Below, one piece after another: positions 39,476 through 48,054 of a stretch of DNA of 64,000 bases. Source of the DNA: Thalassobius sp965218685 (GTDB taxonomy: Bacteria; Pseudomonadota; Alphaproteobacteria; Rhodobacterales; Rhodobacteraceae); NCBI RefSeq assembly GCF_965218685.1, contig NZ_OZ244657.1, positions 496,001 to 560,000 of the forward strand, written 5' to 3'. The stretch's first letter is position 1; each line of letters begins with the position of its first letter. The notes under the pieces are model-generated. The model made no database searches. It was not told where the DNA came from and worked only from the letters and a program-made list of their open reading frames with translations. The position numbers and the translations under genes are program-made.

Positions 39476-39703
39476 TTACCCCTGCTCGTTGGCGTGGGTG
39501 AACCCCAGCGCCGAATTGTTGACTTTGTGACCGCGCGACAGCTTCAGATAGGCGATGACACCCGTCAGGAAGGCGACGCCGGCCAGGACCGCTGCGATCA
39601 GGATCTGGCTTTGCGTCAGCTCCGAGGCTGTCAGGGCGATATACCCAAAGGCCCAGAACCCCGACCACGAGATCACGTTGATGATGGCAATCAGCTTGCT
39701 CAT
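39476..39703 (-). CDS. Small two-helix membrane protein inside the LIV operon, unnamed
   Basis: The product has 75 residues with two predicted transmembrane segments: IIAIINVISWSGFWAFGYIAL-like region at about 4-24 (KLIAIINVISWSGFWAFGY) and ILIAAVLAGVAFLTGVIAYL at about 34-54, then a short basic polar tail. It is packed between livH and livM (2 bp and 6 bp gaps), so it is almost certainly translated with them. I do not know a named family. It could be a small accessory subunit of this transporter. Confidence 0.7.
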   Translation of the reverse strand: MSKLIAIINVISWSGFWAFGYIALTASELTQSQILIAAVLAGVAFLTGVIAYLKLSRGHKVNNSALGFTHANEQG

Positions 39704-39705
39704 GG

Positions 39706-40707
39706 TCAGACCCTCTCGATGATTTTTTCGCCGAACAGGCCTTGGGGACGGAACACCAGGAAGATCAGTGCCAGAACGTAGGCGAACCAGTTCTCGGTCG
39801 CGCCGCCGATGTAGGGACCGACCGAGAATTCGAACAATTTTTCACCCACGCCGATGATCAGCCCGCCAACGATCGCTCCGGGGATCGAGGTAAAGCCGCC
39901 CAGCATCAGAACCGGCAGGGCCTTCAGTGCGATCAGCGACAGCGAGAACTGCACGCCCGACTTGGCGCCCCACATGATGCCCGCAACCAGCGCGACAAAG
40001 CCCGCGACCGACCATACCATCACCCAGATGAAGTTCAGCGAGATGCCAACCGACAGGGCTGCCTGGTGATCATCCGCCACGGCGCGCATGGCGCGGCCTT
40101 GCTTGGTGTACTGGCTGAACAGAACCAGAGCGATCACCAGAATGGCGGCGACCACGGTCGCGATCATGTCCAGTTTATCCAGGAAGAACCCGTAGAAACG
40201 ATCGTTGCCAAAACCCAGCCACTGGGTGTTTTCCTCGATCCACAGGCTGCCACCCTGGGGCAAACCAACGTCCAGCGTCTTGATGTCCGAGCCCCACATC
40301 AGGTCTCCGACACCTTCCATGAAATAGGCCAGACCGATGGTTGCCATGAACAGGATAATCGGTTCCTGGTTGACCAGGTGACGCATCACGAAATGGTTCA
40401 CCGCCCAGGCCAGCAATACCATCACACCCATGGTCATGATGATCGCCAGAACGCCCGGCACATGCCAGCCAAAGTGATGAATTTCGGTGCCGAAGATCAC
40501 GTTGATCAGGTGGGCAAAGGGCACCTGGCCCTCCATGATGCCAACCAGCGTCAGCGCAGCAAACAGGGCCATAACACCCTGAGCATAGTTGAAAATTCCG
40601 GACGCTTTGTAGATCAGCACAAAGCCCAAGGCGACCAGCGCATAAAGTACACCCGCCATCAGACCGTTCAGGACAACCTCGGCGCCGTAAAGGAGTTGTT
40701 CAGGCAT
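39706..40707 (-). CDS. LIV-type ABC transporter permease (LivH-like)
   Basis: The product has 333 residues with about eight membrane helices (LYALVALGFVLIYKASGIFN, MGVMVLLAWAVNHFVM, and others). The C-terminal motif IPGAIVGGLIIGVGEKLFEF is typical of LivH. The start MPEQLLYG is preceded by GGAGG. It forms the membrane pore with the LivM-like subunit. Confidence 0.92.
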   Translation of the reverse strand: MPEQLLYGAEVVLNGLMAGVLYALVALGFVLIYKASGIFNYAQGVMALFAALTLVGIMEGQVPFAHLINVIFGTEIHHFGWHVPGVLAIIMTMGVMVLLAWAVNHFVMRHLVNQEPIILFMATIGLAYFMEGVGDLMWGSDIKTLDVGLPQGGSLWIEENTQWLGFGNDRFYGFFLDKLDMIATVVAAILVIALVLFSQYTKQGRAMRAVADDHQAALSVGISLNFIWVMVWSVAGFVALVAGIMWGAKSGVQFSLSLIALKALPVLMLGGFTSIPGAIVGGLIIGVGEKLFEFSVGPYIGGATENWFAYVLALIFLVFRPQGLFGEKIIERV

Positions 40708-40742
40708 TGGATTGGCCTCCACTGCTAATGTTTTTGAAGGTC

Positions 40743-41567
40743 TTAGTCATGGCTCACCCCCAGATAGGCGTCGATGACGGCCTGATTGTTGCGCACCTCG
40801 TCGGGTGTGCCGTCGCCGATCTTCTTGCCGTAGTCCATCACCACGACGCGGTCAGACAGATCCATCACCACACCCATGTCGTGCTCGATCAGCGCGATGG
40901 TGGTGCCGAATTCATCATTCACATCCAGGATAAAGCGGGACATGTCCTCTTTTTCCTCGACGTTCATGCCGGCCATGGGTTCGTCCAGCAGCAGCAACAT
41001 CGGTTCGGCCGCCAGAGCACGGGCCAGTTCGACACGTTTCTTCAGGCCATAAGGCAGTCGCGACACAGGCGTTTTGCGGATCGACTGGATTTCCAAAAAG
41101 TCGATGATCCTCTCAACGACTTCGCGGTTCTCCACCTCTTCCTTCTCGGCCTTGCCCTTCCAGATGGCCTGCTGCAGCAGGTTGGTGTTCATATAGTTCA
41201 GACGGCCGGTCATCACGTTATCCAGCACAGTCATACCTTCGAACAGCGCGATGTTCTGAAACGTCCGGGCGATGCCTTGGCGCGCGACCTCATAGGGGCG
41301 CATCTGCGGGCGGCGTGCGCCCTTGAACCAGACCTCGCCTTCCTGCGGAATATAGAACCCCGAGATCACGTTCAGCATCGAGGATTTCCCGGCGCCGTTC
41401 GGGCCGATGATGGCGCGAATTTCGCCTTCCTTAATGTCGAAACTGATGTCGGTGATCGCCTTCACCCCGCCAAAACGCAGCGTGATGTTCTTCATCTCCA
41501 TCAGGGTGCCGCCGATCTTGCGACCGTCTGCGGTGACGTAGCCTTCTTCTTGCATAACCTGGCTCAT
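40743..41567 (-). CDS. LIV-type ABC transporter ATP-binding protein (LivG-like)
   Basis: The product has 274 residues. Walker A is GPNGAGKSSMLNV, the signature region is RLPYGLKKRVELARAL (a Leu-Pro-Tyr-Gly variant of LSGGQ), Walker B is MLLLLDEPMAGMN, and the His switch IALIEHDMGVVM is present. The LivG-specific loop ARTFQNIALF is visible. Its ATG overlaps the stop of the upstream ligase gene (ATGA), so the two are translationally coupled, which supports a shared function. Confidence 0.93.
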   Translation of the reverse strand: MSQVMQEEGYVTADGRKIGGTLMEMKNITLRFGGVKAITDISFDIKEGEIRAIIGPNGAGKSSMLNVISGFYIPQEGEVWFKGARRPQMRPYEVARQGIARTFQNIALFEGMTVLDNVMTGRLNYMNTNLLQQAIWKGKAEKEEVENREVVERIIDFLEIQSIRKTPVSRLPYGLKKRVELARALAAEPMLLLLDEPMAGMNVEEKEDMSRFILDVNDEFGTTIALIEHDMGVVMDLSDRVVVMDYGKKIGDGTPDEVRNNQAVIDAYLGVSHD

Positions 41568-43537
41568 TCTGCGGCCACCTTTTGCGTTTTCACCGGGACC
41601 ACGGCAGCGTCAATCAGTTTCAGCGTGGCACTGATCGAACCCTTGCGGCCGTCCTCGTAAGTCACTTCGGTGGTGGTGTAGATTTCGTCCTTACCGTCAT
41701 ACAGGGCGCTGATCAGGTCATCGAATTTCTCTTCGACGATCCGGCGGCGCACCTTACGGGTCCGGGTCATTTCGCCGTCATCCGCGTCCAGTTCCTTGTG
41801 CAGCACCAGGAAGCGGTGGATCTGACAGCCTGACAGCATCTCGTCTTCCGCGACCGAGCTGTTCACCTCTTCGACGTGGCTTTTGATGGTTTCCAGAACC
41901 TTCGGATGCCCCGCCAGTTCCTGATAGCTGGAATAAGCGATGTTGTTGCGCTCGGCCCAGTTACCCACGGCGCTCATGTCGATGTTGATGAAGGCCATGC
42001 ATTTGTCGCGGCCATTACCGAACAGGACAGCCTCCAACACGTTCGGGTAGAATTTCAGCTTATTTTCGACATACTTGGGGGCGAACATCTTGCCGTTTGC
42101 CATTTTGCCAACGTCCTTGGCGCGGTCGATGATCCGCAAGTGGCCGGTGTCAGGCTCGACAAAGCCCGCATCCCCCGTAGCCACCCAACCTTCGGCGTCC
42201 TTGGTCGAGGCCGTGCTTTCGGGGTTCTTGTAGTAGGACTCGAACACGCCAGGGCTGCGATAGAACACTTCACCGTTTTCATCGATCCGCAGCTCAACCC
42301 CCGGCGAGGGCACGCCCACCGTGTCATTGCGCACTTCGCCATCCGGCTGCTGCGTGATGAACACTGTTGCTTCGGTCTGACCATAAAGCTGTTTGAGGTT
42401 AATCCCCAACGAACGGTAGAACTCGAAAATCTCAGGCCCGATCGCCTCGCCCGCGGTATAGCCGACACGGACGTTGGTGAAACCAAGGGTGTTCTTCAGC
42501 GGGCCATAGATGAACAGATCCCCCAGCCAGTACTTGAAACGGTCCAAGGCGCCGACGGGTTTGCCATCCAGAATGGCCGGGCCGACCTTTTTGGCATGTG
42601 CCATGAAGTAATCGAACAGGCCCTTCTTGAACTTGCCAGCGTCCTCCATCCGGATCATCACATTGGTCAGCTGGGTTTCGAAAACGCGCGGCGGGGCAAA
42701 GTAATAGCTGGGCCCAATCTCGCGCAGGTCCGTCCCCATCGTTTCGGCGCTTTCGGGGCAATTCACGCAGAAACCGCACCAATAGGCCTGACCGACCGAG
42801 AAGATAAAGTCGCCAACCCAGGCCATCGGAAGATAGGCCAGGATTTCCTCGTCGATTGCCAGGTGGTCAAACTCAGCCGAGTTCTTGGCGCTTTCGATCA
42901 CGTTGCGGTTGGACAGCACCACGCCCTTGGGCTTGCCGGTCGTCCCCGAGGTGTACAGCATCACGCATTGGCTGTCGTAGTCCAGCTTAGCCTTGCGGCG
43001 GTCCAGTTCGGGGGTCAGCTCGTCGCGTGCAGCAAAGCCCTGTTCCTGAATGTGACTGAATTCATGCAGCTGCGTGTGGTCGTATTTGCGCATTCCGCGC
43101 GGATCGACATAGATCATGTGTTCGAACTGATGCAGACGGTCCTGCACCTCGATCACCTTGTCGACCTGTTCCTGATCTTCCGCGATGATGAAGCGCGCGC
43201 CGCAGTGGTCCAGCACATAGGCCATCTCTTCGGCAGCGCTGTCCTGGTACAGCGGCACCGGGATAGCGCCCACTGACTGGGCTGCAACCATCGACCAATA
43301 AAAATGCGGACGGTTCCGACCGATGATGGCGATGAAATCGCCCTCGTTCACGCCCATGTTGATCAAGCCGCGGGCAAGATTGTTGATCTCGCGCTTGGTC
43401 TCACTCCACGTCCAGCTCTGCCAGATGCCGAACTCTTTTTCCCGATATGCGGGGCGATCCCCGAACTCGGTGGCGTTACGCTGCAAAAGCGCCGGGATGG
43501 ACGAAAGCCCACCGGCAGCCTGTGACGACTGTGCCAA
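41564..43537 (-). CDS. FadD-like long-chain acyl-CoA synthetase (AMP-dependent ligase)
   Basis: The product has 657 residues. Motifs of the ANL superfamily are clear: P-loop MLYTSGTTGKPKGVV, LKQLYGQTEATVF, WVATGDAGFVEP and DVGKMANGKMFAPKYVENKL. It resembles the long FadD15-type synthetases rather than short fatty acyl ligases. The start is taken as TTG at 43537, because GGGAGGA lies five bases before it; the frame extends five codons further to another TTG. First gene of the transporter operon, it converts a carboxylic acid to its CoA thioester. Confidence 0.88.
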   Translation of the reverse strand: MAQSSQAAGGLSSIPALLQRNATEFGDRPAYREKEFGIWQSWTWSETKREINNLARGLINMGVNEGDFIAIIGRNRPHFYWSMVAAQSVGAIPVPLYQDSAAEEMAYVLDHCGARFIIAEDQEQVDKVIEVQDRLHQFEHMIYVDPRGMRKYDHTQLHEFSHIQEQGFAARDELTPELDRRKAKLDYDSQCVMLYTSGTTGKPKGVVLSNRNVIESAKNSAEFDHLAIDEEILAYLPMAWVGDFIFSVGQAYWCGFCVNCPESAETMGTDLREIGPSYYFAPPRVFETQLTNVMIRMEDAGKFKKGLFDYFMAHAKKVGPAILDGKPVGALDRFKYWLGDLFIYGPLKNTLGFTNVRVGYTAGEAIGPEIFEFYRSLGINLKQLYGQTEATVFITQQPDGEVRNDTVGVPSPGVELRIDENGEVFYRSPGVFESYYKNPESTASTKDAEGWVATGDAGFVEPDTGHLRIIDRAKDVGKMANGKMFAPKYVENKLKFYPNVLEAVLFGNGRDKCMAFINIDMSAVGNWAERNNIAYSSYQELAGHPKVLETIKSHVEEVNSSVAEDEMLSGCQIHRFLVLHKELDADDGEMTRTRKVRRRIVEEKFDDLISALYDGKDEIYTTTEVTYEDGRKGSISATLKLIDAAVVPVKTQKVAAE

Positions 43538-43801
43538 ATCTGTTCCTCCCAAATGGCCGTTCTTGATGGCCTGTGCAGCCCGCGAACGACGATTCTCCCG
43601 TTTGCTAGGGTGCGCACTAATCTTTCGCGGTCAACTTTTTCGTGAACATTTCCCAATCATTACAAATTGTAACAGGGTCTATTTCTTTGTCACAAATGGC
43701 GATAACAGTAGGGAACCCACGCTGTTTTTCCTGCCTGAACCCGCGCTGGTTTTCTTGTTTATGGCTTGAAAAACAGAAGCTTATATATCGGAGAGTCGAT
43801 C

Positions 43802-45730
43802 TTGTTTCGCGATACGCGCACCTTGACCATGGCCGGGCTGAATCTGATTCAGCAGGCGCTCTCGATTTATGATTCCGAGCTGAAGCTGGTCGTTTGCAAC
43901 CGTCGGTTTCGCGAAATGTTCGACCTGCCCGACGAATTAGTCACCCCCGGCGCCAGCTTTGAAGACACGATCAGGTTCCTGACCGAGCGTGGTGAATACG
44001 GGGACGCGACTGATGGCGATCGGGTCGTGCAGCAACGGGTCGAACAGGCTTTGGCCTTCGCTCCGCACTATCTGGAACGTACGCGACCGAATGGTCAACG
44101 TATCTCGATCGAGGGAAGCCCCCTGCCGCAGGGCGGTTGGGTTGCCGTTTATACCGACATCACCCGGATCAAGAAACAAGAGGAACTGCTGCGCGCCCGC
44201 TCGGAAGAGCTGACAGACAAGGTGCTGGCTTATGCCGAGGAACTGTCCACCGCCAACCGCAAACTGGAATCCACCATCAGCGCGTTGGAAGAGGCCAAGC
44301 GCAGCCTGACCGAAATCGAGGCCCGCACCCGCCTGACAACCGAGATGATGCCCGCTCATATCGCTCATGTGGGGTTGGACCGGTGCTATACTTTCTCGAA
44401 CCGGCGTCTGTCGTCCGTGATGCCCGGTCGTCCCATGGATATTGTCGGCATGTTCATCGGCGATGCCCTTGGCCAGGCGGCCTATGACGCGATCAGGCCG
44501 CATCTGGATACGGCCTTTCTGGGCACCCCTTCGGTGTTCGAATTCAATGACGAGCAAAGCAGCCGCCGCATCCGAGTCTCGTTCACCCCCGATCAGAACA
44601 GAGACGAGGCCGAGGTCGCCGGGGTCTATATTATGTCCATGGACGTCACCGAAGAAACTCAGGCCCGCGCCGCGCTGCAACAAACCCGCCGCCGCGAGAT
44701 GGCTGCCCAGTTGACCAGCGGGCTGGCGCATGACTTTTCCAACTTGCTGACGATCATGCTGGGCAGCCAAAGCCGCCTGCAAAAAATGGAACTGCCAGCC
44801 CCTGCGCGCGCATTGGTGACCACCACCCTTTCGGCCGCCCAGCGCGGGGGCACCCTGCTGAACCGTCTGGCAGACATTACCGGCGCGCGTGACTGGAACC
44901 CCCAGCCTGCCAGCCTGTCAGCCTTGCTGCGCGACATGAAAACCCTGGCCCTGCCCGCCCTGCCCGCCCTGCCCGACACGATCCGGCTGCACGTCAACAA
45001 TCTGGTCAAGGACGATATGCTGATGCTGGATACCGGCATGTTGCAGGACAGCTTGTTGAACCTGATCCTTAACGCGCGCGATGCCTGTCAGGGCAAGGGC
45101 AAGATTACTCTGACAGCCTCACCGGTGCAGGGGATCTGGGTTGAATTTGCGGTGGTGGATGACGGCCCCGGCTTTTCCGACGCAGCGCTGGAAAACGCCC
45201 TGCAGCCATTCTTTACCACCAAGGGCGGCGAGGGCTCGGGGCTGGGGCTGGCGATGGTCTATGACATGACCAAACTTGCCGGTGGCCGCGTGAGACTGCG
45301 CAATACCGAGGACGGGGGCGGCCAGGTGATCCTTCGCCTGCCGTTACGGGTGGTGAACTCGGTGGCCGAACCGGGCTTGGTTCTGCTTGTTGAAGACAGT
45401 CCGGACCTGCGTACCGGCATCCGCGAGATGCTGACCGACCTTGGTCACACGGTGATCGAAGCCTCGTCCGCCGAAGAGGCCCTGTTGCTGCAATCCGAGC
45501 TGCCAGAGATCACCCATATCCTGTCCGACATCTCTTTGGCCGGGGACATGACCGGCGTTGATTTTCTGCGCGCTCTTCCAAATGGGCATCCATCCTGCTA
45601 CCTCATGACCTCACTGGCGACGGAACACCCGCTGTTCATGGACGCCGTGCAGATGGCTCCGGTCTTGCCCAAGCCCTTTAATCAGGCCCAACTGGCCACG
45701 CTGCTTCAGACGACACAACCGACACCATGA
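43802..45730 (+). CDS. Hybrid histidine kinase with two PAS-type regions and a C-terminal receiver
   Basis: The product has 642 residues with no membrane segments. The N-terminal PAS_7-like domain (about 8-125) has LSIYDSELKLVVCNRRFREM and GGWVAVYTDITRIKKQEELL; a coiled coil (about 130-190) leads to a second PAS-like segment. The kinase core carries the phospho-His in LTSGLAHDFSNLL, the N-box LNARDACQ and the G-boxes DDGPGF and GEGSGLGLAMV. The receiver domain has Asp in HILSDISLAGD and Lys in VLPKPF. The start TTG has GGAGAG six bases upstream. It is translationally coupled to the response regulator. The signal is unknown. Confidence 0.88.
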   Translation: MFRDTRTLTMAGLNLIQQALSIYDSELKLVVCNRRFREMFDLPDELVTPGASFEDTIRFLTERGEYGDATDGDRVVQQRVEQALAFAPHYLERTRPNGQRISIEGSPLPQGGWVAVYTDITRIKKQEELLRARSEELTDKVLAYAEELSTANRKLESTISALEEAKRSLTEIEARTRLTTEMMPAHIAHVGLDRCYTFSNRRLSSVMPGRPMDIVGMFIGDALGQAAYDAIRPHLDTAFLGTPSVFEFNDEQSSRRIRVSFTPDQNRDEAEVAGVYIMSMDVTEETQARAALQQTRRREMAAQLTSGLAHDFSNLLTIMLGSQSRLQKMELPAPARALVTTTLSAAQRGGTLLNRLADITGARDWNPQPASLSALLRDMKTLALPALPALPDTIRLHVNNLVKDDMLMLDTGMLQDSLLNLILNARDACQGKGKITLTASPVQGIWVEFAVVDDGPGFSDAALENALQPFFTTKGGEGSGLGLAMVYDMTKLAGGRVRLRNTEDGGGQVILRLPLRVVNSVAEPGLVLLVEDSPDLRTGIREMLTDLGHTVIEASSAEEALLLQSELPEITHILSDISLAGDMTGVDFLRALPNGHPSCYLMTSLATEHPLFMDAVQMAPVLPKPFNQAQLATLLQTTQPTP

Positions 45731-46431
45731 CCAACACACCGCTTGTATCCATTCTTGACGACGAACCGGCCATCCGCTCGATGCTGTCCGATGCTTTGGA
45801 AGAGGCCGGTTTCCGCACCATGAGCTTTGCCCGCGCGACGGAATTCGAAGCATCGCTGAAAAGCGCGACCCCAGACGTTTGCCTTGTGGACCTCTCCCTG
45901 CCCGATCGCGATGGGCTGACGCTGGTGCACCGTCTGGCGCTGGAGCAAGGCGCGATCGTCATCATCATCTCGGGGCGCGCCCATGTGCAGGACCGCGTGA
46001 CCGGGCTGGAGCTGGGCGCCGATGACTATATCATCAAGCCCTTCGATCCATCCGAGGTCGTCGCCCGCATCCGTGCCCGCCTGCGCCGCGACAAGCCGGC
46101 GCCTCAGGGCGGAAACACCGCGGTTTTCAACGGCTGGAACGCCCATTTCGACCGCTATATCCTTGAAGACGACACTGGCACCGAGACCCCGTTTTCACAT
46201 GCCGAAGGCGAGGTGCTGCGCCTGTTCCTGGAACGCCCCAAGCGCCTGATCTCGCGCGCACTGATGCAAGAAACGCTGGGCGGTGCAGCGGGGGAAAGCT
46301 TTGATCGGGCAATGGATGTTCGCATCTCGCGGCTGCGCACCAAGTTGAAGGAAGACCCGAAAAACCCGCGCCTGATCAAAACAATCTATGGCGCGGGCTA
46401 TATTTTCCTGGGCGACGTCGACTGGCGCTAA
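45727..46431 (+). CDS. OmpR-type response regulator
   Basis: The product has 234 residues. The receiver has the acidic pair (SILDDEPAI), the phosphorylated Asp in CLVDLSLPD, Thr/Ser in IIISGR and Lys in YIIKPFDPSEV. The winged-helix output domain (about 150-230) contains FDRAMDVRISRLRTKLKEDP and IKTIYGAGYIF. Its start overlaps the kinase stop (ATGA), so the pair is a cognate two-component system with a phosphorelay receiver in the kinase. The targets are not identifiable. Confidence 0.93.
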   Translation: MTNTPLVSILDDEPAIRSMLSDALEEAGFRTMSFARATEFEASLKSATPDVCLVDLSLPDRDGLTLVHRLALEQGAIVIIISGRAHVQDRVTGLELGADDYIIKPFDPSEVVARIRARLRRDKPAPQGGNTAVFNGWNAHFDRYILEDDTGTETPFSHAEGEVLRLFLERPKRLISRALMQETLGGAAGESFDRAMDVRISRLRTKLKEDPKNPRLIKTIYGAGYIFLGDVDWR

Positions 46432-46497
46432 GTTTTCCTTAATCAAGCCAGCAGCTTACCCTCTTGCACCCGATTCGGCGTCACGATACGCTGGGGT

Positions 46498-46728
46498 ATG
46501 CTCAGCTGCCTGATGTACCGCGATTGCCCCAAAACCGGGCGCGCCAGATATTACCGTGTGGAACTCTGCTATAACCTGTTCGAGGAGGTTTCCCTTCTGC
46601 GCGAATGGGGCCTTCAGGGCGGGCGCGGTGCAACGCGCATCGATATTTTCAACAGCCTGCGCAAAGCCTCCGAGGCCGCCGACAAAGCCAGAAAGCGCAC
46701 CTTGAAGCGTGGTTATTTGCGCGCCTGA
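46498..46728 (+). CDS. Small WGR-domain protein
   Basis: The product has 76 residues, essentially one WGR domain: YYRVELCYNLFEEVSLLREW, then GLQGGRGATRIDIF and a helical C-terminus rich in Lys/Arg. WGR domains occur in PARPs and as stand-alone bacterial proteins that may contact nucleic acid. The usual WGRIG core reads WGLQG here. The tail overlaps the end of the convergent LysR gene by 16 bp. Function unknown. Confidence 0.72.
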   Translation: MLSCLMYRDCPKTGRARYYRVELCYNLFEEVSLLREWGLQGGRGATRIDIFNSLRKASEAADKARKRTLKRGYLRA

Positions 46729-47588
46729 TCCACGAAATCCTGCCGATGCGCCCGAAAAAACGGGTCCAGCATGTCGCGAAAGGCCTGCACCTTGGGGACC
46801 CGCGCAATGTCGCGATGCGACAGCGCCCAGATATCGGCATAGTCCTGCGACTCCATCACATCGACCTGCTGCAGCCCGTTGTCCCGCCCCACAAACAAAG
46901 GCATCCGCGCCACACCTATGCCGGCCTTGGCCGCAGCGATGACCGCGATCATGTCGTCAAATCGCAGCAAGATCCGAGCATCCGGAAAGCGCCGCAACGA
47001 GGCCTGAGGTGGCTGCGTCCAGTTGGTAAACCCCAACCATCCCCATGCCTTGCCATCCCGCATCCGCTGCACCAGCTCAGCCGAGGCAAAGGCCGCAGTC
47101 TGTTGCGCGGCAAGCCTTTTCCCAACCAGGGTTTCATGGGGGTTTCGCTGAATGCGAATGGCCAGATCCGCCTCGCGTCGGTTCAGATCCAACAGGTCAT
47201 TCGTAGCCCGCACCGTCAAATCAACCTGCGGGTAGGCCTGCATGAAATCGCCAATCACCTGGTGCAGATGCGAGGCGATCAACAACTGAGGCGCGGTCAC
47301 GACCAAGGGCCCGGCGACATCCTCTTGCAGGCTGGATACCTCGCGCAGCAGGTCTTGGCTTTGGGTGTCCATTGCCTCGGCGCGGCGGGCCACTGCCAGT
47401 CCGGCCGGTGTCGGATGGTACCCATCGGCCAAACGATCAAACAGGCGCGTATCCAAGGCCGCCTCTAACCGGGACACGCGCCGCGCCACGGTCGTGTAGT
47501 TCACGCCAAGCGCCTGAGACGCCTTTGCCAGCGTCCCCCCACGAACCACGGCAAGAACCGTGCGCAGATCATCCCACGATATCTCCAT
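46713..47588 (-). CDS. LysR-family transcriptional regulator
   Basis: The product has 291 residues. The winged helix starts WDDLRTVLAVVRGGTLAKAS and includes LGVNYTTVARRVSRLEAAL; the periplasmic-binding-like effector domain follows. The start MEISWDDL is chosen; two in-frame ATGs lie 9 and 36 bp upstream. It is divergent from a DUF1330 gene, with 94 bp between starts, the classic arrangement for LysR control of its neighbour. Confidence 0.88.
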   Translation of the reverse strand: MEISWDDLRTVLAVVRGGTLAKASQALGVNYTTVARRVSRLEAALDTRLFDRLADGYHPTPAGLAVARRAEAMDTQSQDLLREVSSLQEDVAGPLVVTAPQLLIASHLHQVIGDFMQAYPQVDLTVRATNDLLDLNRREADLAIRIQRNPHETLVGKRLAAQQTAAFASAELVQRMRDGKAWGWLGFTNWTQPPQASLRRFPDARILLRFDDMIAVIAAAKAGIGVARMPLFVGRDNGLQQVDVMESQDYADIWALSHRDIARVPKVQAFRDMLDPFFRAHRQDFVDQARK

Positions 47589-47682
47589 GACATGCATTTT
47601 CGCATAATCTGCAAGCAAAGACACGCGTTTTCTTTGCGCCGCACCCCGCGCAATTTTCGGGTATCAACTCAGGAGAAACCCC

Positions 47683-47964
47683 ATGATCTATGCATTCGTT
47701 CATTTGAAAATCGACGACCACGACGCCATGCTGGCCTACCGCGAAAAGGCAGGAGACGCGCTGGCCAAACACGGAGGTGGTTTCGTCACAGTTGTGCCCG
47801 AGCCGACCAAGCTGGAAGGCCCGGTTAACGAACCGGACATGGCGGGCATCCTTTCCTTCCCCGACCGTGAAAGCGCCATGAACTGGTTCGAGGACGCGGA
47901 ACTGGCCGCTCTGCATGACAAACGTCGCAGCATCGGTGAATCTTCGATCATTCTGCTGGCGTGA
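47683..47964 (+). CDS. DUF1330-family protein
   Basis: The product has 93 residues, a ferredoxin-like small alpha/beta protein with the family core MIYAFVHLKIDDHDAMLAYR and LSFPDRESAMNWFEDAE. AGGAG lies upstream. Probable target of the divergent LysR regulator. No catalytic role is established for the family. Confidence 0.83.
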   Translation: MIYAFVHLKIDDHDAMLAYREKAGDALAKHGGGFVTVVPEPTKLEGPVNEPDMAGILSFPDRESAMNWFEDAELAALHDKRRSIGESSIILLA

Positions 47965-47966
47965 TC

Positions 47967-47982
47967 ACGCCAAACTTGGCGT
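47967..47982 (+). terminator. Weak hairpin after the DUF1330 gene
   Basis: ACGCCAA-AC-TTGGCGT begins two bases after the stop and is followed by CAGTTTGATC. Small stem and no long T-run. Confidence 0.4.
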
Positions 47983-48054
47983 CAGTTTGATCAACGGCGC
48001 TTGAACCTTGCTCTGGCTTTGCCTACCCCTGTCCCAAGCAAAGCCGGAGCGCCC

